Below are positions 43,744-52,592 of a stretch of 64,000 nt of DNA, piece after piece. A program made the position numbers and the translations under genes. A model generated the notes under the pieces. The model was not told the DNA's origin. It did not search any database and saw nothing but the letters and a program-made list of their open reading frames with translations. This stretch comes from Palsa-504 sp963818225 (lineage in GTDB: Bacteria > Actinomycetota > Actinomycetes > Streptosporangiales > Streptosporangiaceae): NCBI GenBank assembly GCA_963818225.1, contig CAWFRO010000013.1, forward strand, positions 248,001 to 312,000. Reading direction: 5' to 3'. Numbering within the stretch: the stretch's first letter is position 1; each line of letters begins with the position of its first letter.

Positions 43744-45792
43744 GCGTGAGCGGACGCGAGCCGAGCGTCGTGTAGCCGGACAGCTCGCCGGCGTACGGGC
43801 GGGCGAAGGCCGGCCCGCTCCCGCCGTCGTCCGGGCCGGGACCGTGACCGGCACCGTGGTGCCCGGCGGGCCGGAGATCGTCACCGTGTTGCCCTCGACC
43901 CACGCGGTGACCAGGTGCTCGCGCAGGGCCGTGGCCCACAGCTGCTGGTCGTGCAGGGCCACGCCGTCGCCCGACATGGGGAGGTTGAGGATCGGGGCGC
44001 TCGCCCGGTAGACGGCCCGGTAGGCGGACAGGACGGCGTCCATCACGTCGTAGGCCAGCCGGTCGCCGGCCAGGTTGGACTGGTGCATGAAGAACGGCCG
44101 CGGGTCATTGGCCAGCACCGCGTTGAGCACGATCCGGGCCTGGCCGGGCAGGATGTACGAGGTCCATCCGGTGGCCCCCTCCAGCGGCGTGATGCAGGCC
44201 GTGACCTTGCTGCCCTGGCAGAGCCCGCTGCCGCCGTCGGCCTTGGACGTGTTGTACCAGTTGAACTCGCTGACCTCCGCGGGCACCGTGTCGACGTCGT
44301 ACCCGACCTCGATCGGGTGCCGGGGGACGCCGAGCGCGGCGCCGACGCTACGCATGTTCGGCTCGCGTGAGGCGTCCATGGCCACCCACTTGATGCCGTC
44401 GGGGCCCATCGCCGCGTCCAGGTAGGGATTGTCCACCGGCTGCTGGGGCAGCAGCAGCAGCCCCGAGTACTCGCCGGTGGCCACCGTGGCGGGCTCGGCG
44501 GGGATCCCGTTCTTCGCGGCCCAGGTGAAGTTGCCCTCGATCTCGCTGTTGATCAGGCTCGGGCCCGCCGCCCAGACGAGCTGGCCGCCTGAGGTCACGC
44601 ACTTCCACGGCACCACCTTGAAGTCCTGCTTGCAGCCCAGGTAGGCGTGGCTGTAGGTGTGGTTGACCCAGTAGAAATCCTTGGCCAGCGGCTTGGTCGC
44701 CTGCAGCAGCGGGTCTACCCCGTTGACCTCGGCGTCGACCGAGCCGTCGCCGTTGTACAGGAACTCGATGGTGAAATCGTGCTGCTGTTCCCACTGGGCG
44801 GCGTACCTGATGTCGGCCGGCGTCATGCTGATCGACGGCGTCATCGGCGTGCCCTTCGGGCAGGCGGTCTCGCCGGGCGTGCAGTGGCCGGTCATGCTCC
44901 ACTGCGAGTCGCCCAGGAACATGTCGTCGTAGGCGACGTCGAGATAGTTGCGCCAGTCACCGAGGTTCACGCCGCGGGTCACCCAGGTCACGATGCCGTG
45001 CGCCAGGTAGTGGAACTGCGTGGTGTACGAGGCGTACCCGAAGCCGATCCCGAGCTGCTGGCGGCCGCCGGTGTCGTCCTGCCACACCAGCGCGCCGCGG
45101 CCCGCCGAACCCGGGATGGCCGCGTCGAGCAGCGGCGTGGCGCCGCCGCCCGGCACAGGATCGGACAGGTAGGTGTAGGTGGCTGGGCCGGCCAGCCCGC
45201 CGCTGAACGGGAACGACCCGTTGAGGTAGCCGAACCCGGCGCTCGCGCCCGCCGACGTCACCCGCACCGTCCCGCTGAGCGGCCCGCTGTAGGCCGGCGG
45301 GTTCATCCCGAGGTCCGGCTCGGGCACGGTGTACGCATCCACCTGGCGCACCTTAAACGTGCGTTCGTACCAGGCCAGCGCGTCGTCCTCGGCCGCGGAC
45401 AGGCCCGCGGGGGACGCGCTGGGCAGCACGATCCCCTCGAAGTTGCCGCCCTGGCCGCCGCCGGGCAGGCTGCGGGCCAGATACGCGCGGGTGATGGCCG
45501 GGCGGGACGAGCCGTGCAGGTTGATGACCGTGGTGGGCACGCCCTCAGCGGTCAGCTGCGCCCCGAGGGCCTGGACCGGCGGCGTGCCGTCGGTGACCAC
45601 CAGCACGTCGAGGTTCACTCCGCCGTGCGGGGCGACCGGCGGCGGCGTCGGCACCGGCGTGATCGACGGCGTCATGTACGGCGTGCCCGGCTTGGCCGGC
45701 CCGCCCGCGCCGCACGCGGCCAGCACGGTCACTGCGGCCACGGCCACGGCGGCCATGACCGCACTGGATCGCTGGCGTGCCCGCTTTCCCAT
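43712..45792 (-). CDS. Agd3-like polysaccharide deacetylase lipoprotein (frameshifted near the 3' end)
   Basis: A secreted protein of about 690 residues. The signal peptide ends in the lipobox VTVLAACGAGG (residues ~20-30), followed by a Thr/Pro linker. Residues ~60-270 look like a Rossmann/carbohydrate-binding region (NLDVLVVTDGTPPVQALGAQ). The catalytic part has LDVAYDDMFLGDSQWSM (acidic metal pair) and VNHTYSHAYLGC (histidine motif), and later RPFFMHQSNLAGDRLAYDV. This order resembles Agd3 (CE18 with an N-terminal CBM87), which deacetylates galactosaminogalactan. A one-base loss near 43840 shifts the frame; the true end LSGYTTLGSRPLTLTLGSAP reaches a stop at 43712. Confidence 0.7.
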
Positions 45793-45881
45793 GAGCGTTC
45801 ATGGTATTTGCTGATTCTGGGTGTTGTGCGGCATGTCCCGCATCCGGGCCCAGGCTCCTCCGTCAACCTGGTTCGAGGTCG

Positions 45882-47408
45882 TCACGGGATCCCGCCGGCG
45901 TGATGGCGGAACAGGTCCTGCAGCTGCGGCGTCTGGGGGTGCGGCGGCCCGGCCGGCACGACGCGCGTGGCGAGCAGGCCGGCCAGCGCGAAGCCAGCGG
46001 CGACGAACATCGCGACCCCGGTGCGGTGACTGATCCCGCCGTGGACGGCGACCAGCGTCGCGGACAAGATCGCGACGCCGAGCGCGGAACCGCACTGCCG
46101 GGTGGCGGTCAGCAGGGCGCTGGCGGTGCCCTCGGACCGGGCGGCGACCGGCCCCTGGGTGCCGGCCAGGGTGGATGAGACCTGGCTGAGGCGATTGGCG
46201 ACCCCGAGCACGAACGAGCCGGCCAGCAGGGCAGGCAGCGACCCGGCCAGCACCGCGACGGCGTTCCCGGCCAGGGCCAGCAGCGCCAGGGACAGGCCGA
46301 CGGCCAGGGCACGCCGCGGCCCGAGCGCGGGGACGAGCCGGCCAGCCGGCCCGGCCAGCGCGAACGCCCCAGCCGCCTGCGGGACGAAGCACAGGCCGGT
46401 CAGCAGCGGGCTGAGCCCTCGCCCCTCCTGCAGGTAGAGGGTCATCAGCAGCACCTGCCCGGCGCTGAAGGCGCCGACCGCGATCAGGGTCAGGTTGGCT
46501 CCCGCGATGCCGCGGTCCTTGAGGAGGGCCAGGTCGAGGATCGGGGCCCGCGCCCTCTTCTCCCGGGCGACGAACGCGCCCAGCAGCACGACCGCGGCCC
46601 CGAAGAGCAGAGCCGGCTGAGTCACCGTCAGCGTGTCGCCCGCCCGGGCGACCGCGAACACCAGCAGGGCTACCCCCGCCGTCACCAAGATAGCGCCGGG
46701 AACGTCCAGCTGCCCCCTGCGGCTGGGCGGATCCGGTGGCAGCAGCCGGAACGAGGCGATCAGCAGCGCCACCCCGACCGGAGCGTTGACGAAGAAGACC
46801 AGACGCCACGTGACCTCGACCAGCAGGCCGCCGGCCACCGCGCCCGCGGCAAATCCCGTCGAGACGATCGCGCCGTAGACACCCAGGGCGTGGCTGCGTT
46901 CCTGCTGGCCGGGATAGCTGGTGACCAGAAGGGCCAGGCCCGCGGGAGCGAGCATGGCCCCCCCGATGCCCTGCACCACCCGGGATGCGATCAGCAGGCC
47001 GGGCTCGACGGCCAGACCCCCGGCGATGCTCGCCACCACGAACACGACCAAGCCGATCCGGTACAGCCTGGCCCGGCCGTACACGTCGGCCAGCCGGCCG
47101 CCCAGCAGCAAGAACCCGCCAAAGGTGATCGCATAGCCGCTGATCAGCCACTGCAGCGTGCTCGTGGCCACGTGCAAGCCCTGCTGGATCGAGGGCAGGG
47201 CGACGTTGACGATCGTGAAGTCCAGCACGACCATGAACTGCGCCATCGAGAGGGTCAGCAGCAACGCGAACCCCGCGGGGGGTGCGCCCGCCGGCGCTTG
47301 GCCCGGCTGGTCACCTGGCGGGCTGCCGTGGCCACGGGCCGTCCTGGCCTCTCCGGGACCGGGCGATGGCGTGGCTGGGACTTGATCACCTGGCCGTGAG
47401 GGGGACAT
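45882..47408 (-). CDS. MFS efflux transporter, DHA2 (EmrB/QacA) type
   Basis: A 508-residue, 14-TM transporter with a 45-residue Pro/Gly-rich N-terminal tail. TM1 has FMVVLDFTIVNVALPSIQQG, typical of the EmrB/QacA group. Motif A is GGRLADVYGRARLYRIG and motif C is VYGAIVSTGFAAGAVAGGLL. It is unlike the fourfold repeated efflux copies. It points the same way as the Agd3-like gene, 89 bases before it. It might export a toxic compound; a link to the polysaccharide locus is not supported by the sequence. Confidence 0.88.
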   Translation of the reverse strand: MSPSRPGDQVPATPSPGPGEARTARGHGSPPGDQPGQAPAGAPPAGFALLLTLSMAQFMVVLDFTIVNVALPSIQQGLHVATSTLQWLISGYAITFGGFLLLGGRLADVYGRARLYRIGLVVFVVASIAGGLAVEPGLLIASRVVQGIGGAMLAPAGLALLVTSYPGQQERSHALGVYGAIVSTGFAAGAVAGGLLVEVTWRLVFFVNAPVGVALLIASFRLLPPDPPSRRGQLDVPGAILVTAGVALLVFAVARAGDTLTVTQPALLFGAAVVLLGAFVAREKRARAPILDLALLKDRGIAGANLTLIAVGAFSAGQVLLMTLYLQEGRGLSPLLTGLCFVPQAAGAFALAGPAGRLVPALGPRRALAVGLSLALLALAGNAVAVLAGSLPALLAGSFVLGVANRLSQVSSTLAGTQGPVAARSEGTASALLTATRQCGSALGVAILSATLVAVHGGISHRTGVAMFVAAGFALAGLLATRVVPAGPPHPQTPQLQDLFRHHAGGIP

Positions 47409-47547
47409 AACCTGGCGCTCCCATCACTATGGGGCCATTATCGAATCGCCGGTCAACCTCCGCTGGCCAGAGCATCGCCTGTGCTCGGCAAGCTACCTGT
47501 CCACCCAGCTGATCCCGGTCAGATCACCCGACGTGACCGGTTAGCGG

Positions 47548-47787
47548 TCAGGAGCCGCCGCGGACATCCTGCGCGCTCTCCTGACGCCAGTGCTGGCTGA
47601 ATTCGCCATCATGAAGCCTGCGCAGCAGGTGCGCGTGGTGATCCAGCCGGTCGGCGGCACGGAGCATCTCGTGAAAATCTTGGCCGTGGTCGCGTGCCGC
47701 CGTCTTCTCCTGCGCCCGCTTGCGGACGATGCGCAGCTCTTCCTGGCCTAGCTCGACGACCTTGGCCAGCGTCTCTTCCAGATCCAT
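47548..47787 (-). CDS. small coiled-coil protein of unknown function
   Basis: A 79-residue charged protein starting MDLEETLAKVVELGQEELRI. The first ~55 residues are helical with a heptad-like pattern, and the rest is histidine-rich (ADRLDHHAHLLRRLHDGEF). GGAAGGAAAG directly upstream supports the start. No family recognised; short helical proteins of this kind are common in actinobacterial accessory regions. Confidence 0.55.
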   Translation of the reverse strand: MDLEETLAKVVELGQEELRIVRKRAQEKTAARDHGQDFHEMLRAADRLDHHAHLLRRLHDGEFSQHWRQESAQDVRGGS

Positions 47788-48036
47788 CGCTTTCCTTCCT
47801 TCGCCCGGGCCTGCCTGGCATGCTTGTAGTCAAGCAGACGACAGGTATGAGGCGTTGCGGGACGTCCCAGTCACCAGCTGCCGCACGGCCGCATCCGGTC
47901 TGCTTCATACTGCGCAGGTTCCTGTGAACGCCCACCTCGTCCACGGCCCAGCTCCGGGCCGGCCGTGCTGAAATGCGGACCCAGCGGTCCGCGAACCCGT
48001 TTCCCATTTCTTCCTTGAGAGTGGTACGTTCGGTGA

Positions 48037-48281
48037 ATGAGTGGGACGTATCAAGTCGTTATGGGAGACCGCGGGCGCCTGGTCATCCCCGCCGATCTTA
48101 GGGAGCGGGCAGGACTTGCGGAGGGCACCGCGCTCATCCTGCTCGAGACTCCAGCAGGGCTTGTCCTCTTGACCCGGCCGCAGCTCCGGGAACGGGTCCG
48201 CGCGGATCTCGCGGCCTGGACCTGGTGGGCGAACTCCTGGCCGAGCGCCGCGCGGAAGCCGCGGCTGACGATGCGGCGTGA
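48037..48281 (+). pseudogene. vapB: AbrB/VapB-type antitoxin, frameshifted
   Basis: Begins MSGTYQVVMGDRGRLVIPAD, a swapped-hairpin AbrB fold typical of VapB antitoxins (GRLVIPADLRERAGLAEGTA). The frame is good to about residue 59 (RVRADLA). The expected continuation GLDLVGELLAERRAEAADDA lies two frames over, consistent with the loss of one G near 48213, and ends in a TGA at 48279-48281 overlapping the toxin's GTG. As it stands the frame runs on without a stop. Confidence 0.65.
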
Positions 48282-48642
48282 ACGTCTTCGATGCGTCTGC
48301 GCTGCTCACGTTCCTGCAGGGCGAGCCGGGCGCGGATCAAGTCGAAGAGGCGCTCCGGGCGGGGGTGCCTGCGGCGCTGCTAACTGGTCGGAGGTGGCGC
48401 AGAATATCCGCGCGCATGGCCGCAACTGGGACTTGTCCCGATCGCTGCTCGTCAGCTACGGGATCCAGGTCGAGGCGGTGACGGCCACCGATGCTGAGTG
48501 GGCGGCCGGGAGGTGGGCAGTTGGGGAAGGACTGTCTCTCGCCGATCGGCTCTGCATGGCACTCGGCGACCGGCTGGATGCCGACCTCTGGACCGCCGAT
48601 CAGGCCTGGGGAACCAGCGGGCGGATACGACAGGTCCGCTGA
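48278..48642 (+). pseudogene. vapC: PIN-domain VapC-type toxin, frameshifted
   Basis: Starts with GTG overlapping the antitoxin stop. MNVFDASALLTFLQGEPGAD carries the first PIN-domain aspartate. Near 48375 the frame changes by one base loss; the continuation (NWSEVAQNIRAHGRNWDLSR, then EGLSLADRLCMALGDRLDAD, LWTADQAW) includes the further acidic residues of the RNase active site. With both losses, antitoxin N-terminus and toxin C-terminus end up in one 201-codon open frame. VapC toxins cut tRNA or rRNA; this copy is probably dead or misread. Confidence 0.65.
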
Positions 48643-48776
48643 TCCGAGCGGCCGGAGCACCTGAGCGGGCCCAGGCAGCGGGCAACACCATGCACGCCAG
48701 GCCGTGGGAGATAATCATCTGATGCGGGAGATCCGTTCGTCGGCGGTGCGCAAGCATCGTACCGGCCCACCAGGTC

Positions 48777-48959
48777 ATGGCCATCACGATCCCGGCCGAG
48801 ACGACCAGCCCCCGCGGAAGCCCTGGCCTGGCGGTCAGGAAATGGGACCGCGAGTTAGACGTGATCACCGTGGACATCAGAGCCGGGCGGGAAACGTTCC
48901 TGGCCGTGATAGAGGTCAGGCCAGCCAGCCTGCGGAAGTGGGGTGATCCGGGTGTCTGA
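48777..48959 (+). CDS. small protein of unknown function
   Basis: A 60-residue frame starting MAITIPAETTSPRGSPGLAV, with the regular alternating pattern LDVITVDIRAGRETFLAVIE that suggests beta strands. No strong ribosome binding site. Its stop overlaps a possible GTG at 48952. No homologue recognised. Confidence 0.35.
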   Translation: MAITIPAETTSPRGSPGLAVRKWDRELDVITVDIRAGRETFLAVIEVRPASLRKWGDPGV

Positions 48960-48973
48960 GAATCCGCAGCCAA

Positions 48974-49267
48974 GTGCTGCCCCTGATACGCCAGACGGGC
49001 CAGGACGTGAGCCTGGCCGAGGGAACTCGGCTCAGCGGCATAGTCGTCGGCCACCTCACTGACCAGGCGCGCCGCACGGCCAAGGCCGCGAGAGCCGGGC
49101 GGGTAACGAACGCCGGCGGCGAGCCGGGAGTACTGGACCTGACGCCGTTGCGTGAGCTGCTCCCCGAGCTGGCGGAGGAGCTGCGGAAGGTCCGGCCGCG
49201 GGAGCGGATCGCCCGCGCGCTGCGGCAGGCGGCCGACATCATCGACCCGCCGACGCCGGTCCGCTGA
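48974..49267 (+). CDS. small helical protein of unknown function
   Basis: A 97-codon frame whose C-terminal half (LTPLRELLPELAEELRKVRP, ALRQAADIIDPP) is strongly helical and protein-like. The start is doubtful: a GTG at 48952 overlaps the previous frame's stop but is out of phase, so another one-base error may lie near 49005. It overlaps the end of the KdpD-like gene by 29 bases, convergent. Confidence 0.35.
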   Translation: MLPLIRQTGQDVSLAEGTRLSGIVVGHLTDQARRTAKAARAGRVTNAGGEPGVLDLTPLRELLPELAEELRKVRPRERIARALRQAADIIDPPTPVR

Positions 49268-50504
49268 AGTTAGCTGGAGGGAGGGAGGGGGGGGGTGGGC
49301 GAGGTTGCCGGGCGTCGTGTCCGGTGGGGAGCCACTGGTCGCTGGTGGTGTCCGGCCGCCCGACGTTCACGACCTGGACGGGCAGGTCGCCCGCCACACG
49401 CAGGACCTGGTCTGCCACGGTGGTCCCGGTCAGCAGACGCGACCAGCGCGAGCGGCGGCGCGACCCGATCAGCAGCTGGCAGGCGCCGGCCTGGCGTGCG
49501 GCCCGGACCAGTCCCGAAGCGGTATCGCCCGCCTTGACCTCGGCCAAATTCCCGCCCAGCTCGCCGAGCAGCTGACGGTCCTGCTCCAGCCGCGCTCCCG
49601 CTGACCGGCCGAGGTTGTCGATGTCCCGGACGTGCACCCCCTGTAGCCTGGCGTCGGACAGTCCGGCCAGACGGGCGGCGTACCGGATGAGCCATTCGTC
49701 GGCGGGCGACCCGGCCAGGCCGACCACGATGACCGAAGCCCGCACAGGCTCGCTGACACCGCGCGCGGCCAGGAACGCCGTGACCGGATCGGCGGCACTG
49801 TCATCCAGCCACAGCCGCGCGAGCTCCCGCAGGGCAGCAAGATTCGCGAAGCGGAAATAGCTCGACAACGCCGCGTCCACCCGGTCCTCGGGGACCACCA
49901 GGCCCTGGGTCAGCCGGCGCCGAAGCGCCGCGGGCGCCAGATCGACGAGCTTGATCTCGCCCGCCCGCACGAACGCGTCCGGCACCGGTTCGGCCGGGTG
50001 CACGCCGGTGATCCGGGAGACCAGCGCGCCGAGCGATTCGATGTTGGCGACGTTGAGGGTGGTATAGACGTCGATGCCGTTGGCGAGCAGCTCGCCGACG
50101 TCGTGCCAGCGTTTGGCGCGCGGCTCACCGGGGAGGTTCGCGTGGGCGAGTTCGTCCACCAGGACCAGCTCCGGGCGGCGGTCCAGGACTGCGGCGACGT
50201 CCAGCTCGGCAAAGCTGGCGCCCCGGTAGGCGACCGTGCGGGTAGGGAGTACTTCCAGATCGGCGAGCTGGGCAGCGGTCGCCGCCCGCCCGTGCCCCTC
50301 CCGGTACGCCACCACCGCGTCGACGCCCGAACGCCATCGGGCGCGTCCGTCCCGCAGCATCGCGTAGGTCTTCCCGACCCCAGGGGCAATCCCCAGGTAG
50401 GTCCGCAGCCTGCCCCGGCCGGCCAGCACCTCCTTGTCCGCTGCAGCAGCCTGAGCGATCAGATCAGGCCGGTCCGCCAGGCCGGGCCTCGCGCCGCTGG
50501 TCAT
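49239..50504 (-). CDS. orphan KdpD sensor domain plus universal-stress domain, no kinase
   Basis: A protein of about 421 residues. Residues ~20-230 match the KdpD N-terminal sensor with Walker A (GIAPGVGKTYAML) and Walker B-like LVLVDELAHANLPGEPRAKR, then DVYTTLNVANIESL. A USP-like domain follows (VIVVGLAGSPADEWLIRYAA to LLTGTTVADQVLRVAGDLPV). Full KdpD (about 850-900 residues) continues with four TMs and a histidine kinase; both are absent. The start (50504, 50516 or 50540) is uncertain. A G-rich tract at 49275-49300 encodes a proline-rich tail and may hide a frame error. Possible role: potassium/turgor or c-di-AMP sensing. Confidence 0.8.
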   Translation of the reverse strand: MTSGARPGLADRPDLIAQAAAADKEVLAGRGRLRTYLGIAPGVGKTYAMLRDGRARWRSGVDAVVAYREGHGRAATAAQLADLEVLPTRTVAYRGASFAELDVAAVLDRRPELVLVDELAHANLPGEPRAKRWHDVGELLANGIDVYTTLNVANIESLGALVSRITGVHPAEPVPDAFVRAGEIKLVDLAPAALRRRLTQGLVVPEDRVDAALSSYFRFANLAALRELARLWLDDSAADPVTAFLAARGVSEPVRASVIVVGLAGSPADEWLIRYAARLAGLSDARLQGVHVRDIDNLGRSAGARLEQDRQLLGELGGNLAEVKAGDTASGLVRAARQAGACQLLIGSRRRSRWSRLLTGTTVADQVLRVAGDLPVQVVNVGRPDTTSDQWLPTGHDARQPRPPPPSLPPANFSGPASAGR

Positions 50505-50563
50505 GGCGGGGTCCATTCGGACATGCGTGCACGTTGTCACAGCGCGGCCGGCGCGTCCAGCGG

Positions 50564-50830
50564 TCAGGACTGAGGCGGTTCACTGACCAGGTGCAGGCCA
50601 GGACGGATAGCCGCGACGGGATCGTGCTTGGCCTGCACGGACGCACCGCAGGCCGGGCATCGCGCCGTGACTTCGACCGGGCTCGCGAGCAGGCCGAGCG
50701 CGGTCGCGATCACCAGCGGATCGGCGGCGAGCACAGTTTCCAGTGCTCCTACGGAGTGACCATGCTCGAACGCGGCGATCAGCCGGAGCGCAGCGGCGGC
50801 CACATCGTTCATATCCGGGGTATCGGTCAT
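50564..50830 (-). CDS. small protein with CPxCG zinc-ribbon-like motif
   Basis: An 88-residue protein starting MTDTPDMNDVAAAALRLIAA. The first half is helical (GHSVGALETVLAADPLVIAT). The second half has a single CPACG knuckle (VTARCPACGASVQAKHDP), half of a zinc ribbon. AGG lies about 13 bases upstream, too far for a good ribosome binding site. It may be an actinobacterial small regulatory protein; family not recognised. Confidence 0.45.
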   Translation of the reverse strand: MTDTPDMNDVAAAALRLIAAFEHGHSVGALETVLAADPLVIATALGLLASPVEVTARCPACGASVQAKHDPVAAIRPGLHLVSEPPQS

Positions 50831-50961
50831 GGTGGTGATCCTGCCACGCGGCAGCTCCCCGGCGCCGGGAACGGCGGACAGTTGGCCCTGTAATGCGGCA
50901 CCGCCTCGCTCACGATGTTGTGCCAGCGTAGTAGTGCGAGCCTCGGCGGGTCCAGACGATT

Positions 50962-51001
50962 ACTTCTGTGATAGAACAATAAATAGTTCTTTTACAGAAG
51001 T
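50962..51001. promoter_or_regulatory. 40-bp AT-rich interrupted palindrome
   Basis: Outer arms ACTTCTGT (50962-50969) and ACAGAAGT (50994-51001); inner arms AGAAC (50973-50977) and GTTCT (50986-50990) around AATAAATA. All arms are perfect. It lies about 65 bases before the wrecked MFS gene and stands out as an AT-rich island. It is best read as an operator/promoter region for that gene. Confidence 0.65.
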
Positions 51002-51065
51002 GAAGGGCCATGGGGTTGAGTTGGGAATCCGGGCCAGCGGCGGCGCGGGGCGGGGGCGGGCGGCG

Positions 51066-52496
51066 ATGCTGCTGCGCGCGGCCCGGCAGGCGGTGATGCG
51101 CGAGCATCCGATGGCGCCGTGGCTGGCGGTGGCCACGGTGTGCTTCGGGGCGTTCATGGGGCAGCTGGATGCCAGCGTGGTGACGTTGGCGTTCCCCGCG
51201 TTGCAGCGCCAGTACGGCGTGGCCCTGGCCGGGGTGCAGTGGGTGTCGCTGGCCTACCTGCTGACGCTGGTCGCGCTGCTGGTGCCGGTGGGCCGCTGGT
51301 CGGACCGGTATGGCCGCAAGCTGGTGTACTGTACGGGTTCGTGCTGTTCACCACGGCGTCGGCGGGGTGCGCGCTGGCACCCACGCTGGGCGTGCTGATC
51401 GCGGTCCGGGTGGTACAGGCGGCCGGAGCGGCGATGCTGCAGGCCAACAGCGTGGCGCTGGTGGCCATAAGCGCCCCGGCCGGGCGGCGGCGGGCGGCAC
51501 TGGGGATACAGGCTGGCGGCTCAGGCGCGTGGGCCTGGCGCTGGGCCCGGTGGCGGGCGGGCTGCTGGTCGCCTCGGCAGGCTGGCGGTCGATCTTCTTC
51601 ATCGATGTCCCGGTCGGGGTGGTGGCGGTGGCGGCGGCCTGGTTCTTGCTGCCGCGCACCCGCCAACGGGCTGCGCCAGGGCACTGACCCGCTGGGGCTG
51701 ATCCTGCTGGCCGTGGCCGCTACCGGGACGCTGGTCACCGTGTCAGCGGTATCCGGGCTCGGCCTGCCGCGGCCCGGGCTGGCCGGGTGCGCGGCCGTGG
51801 CGCTGCTGGCCGGGGCGGGCCTGGTGTGGTGGGAGCGGCGCGCGGCCGCGCCGCTCGTTGATCTGAAGATGCTGGCCGCGAACGGCACATGGCCGCTGCT
51901 GGCCGGGGCACTGTGCGCCTACCTGGTGCTGTTCGGGCCGCTGATGCTCATCCCGCAGGTCCTGACCGCCCACGGCGGCAGCGTGGTGCACGCAGGGCTG
52001 CTGCTGGCCGCGCTGCCGCCGGGTTCGGGCTGGCCGCCGTGGCCGGCGAGAAGATCCTGCCCGCCCGCTGGCCGGACCGGCGCCGCTGCCTGGCGGCGGG
52101 CTGCTGGCCAGCGGCTGCGCCGCCGCGCTGGCGATCCCCGCCCCGGATATCGTGATAGCGACCTGGCTGGGCCTGCTCGGCATCGGCCTGGGCACCTACA
52201 TACCGGCCAACAACACGGCGATCATGACGGCGATCCCGCCCGGGCAGGCCGCCGCCGCCGGCGGGATGGTGAACATGGCCCGCGGACTGGGTACCGCCCT
52301 GGGGGTTGCGGTAGTGGCCCTGGCGCTGCACACTGCCGCGCGGCTGGGTCATCCTTCCGCTGGGCCGGCGGCGGCCATGGCGGCGCTGGCCGTGTGCGCC
52401 CTGGCGTCAGCGTCGGCCGGGCGCCGCGTCGGCCCGGGCGATCGGGGCCGTGCCGTCGGTGCTGCCGCGCCGGTGTCCCAGCGCGGCGGCTCTTAA
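51066..52496 (+). pseudogene. DHA2-type MFS transporter, multiply frameshifted
   Basis: Recognisable from MLLRAARQAVMREHPMAPWL through FGAFMGQLDASVVTLAFPAL and motif A (GRWSDRYGRKLVY), but the frame changes at about 51330, 51535, 51665, 52020 and 52145. The pieces FVLFTTASAGCALAPTLGVL, GPVAGGLLVASAGWRSIFFI, LGLILLAVAATGTLVTVSAV and IATWLGLLGIGLGTYIPANN follow in order in different frames. Total length fits a 14-TM transporter. Five breaks in 1.4 kb make real decay more likely than error, though the other frame errors in the window leave some doubt. Confidence 0.75.
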
Positions 52497-52592
52497 GGCG
52501 CCCAGCAGCCCCCCGTAGCGGCCCCGCGGCAAGTACGCCGGATGGCGCGTGCTGACCGGGCGGCGCGGCGCTCGCGTGCCTGGCATGCCCGG

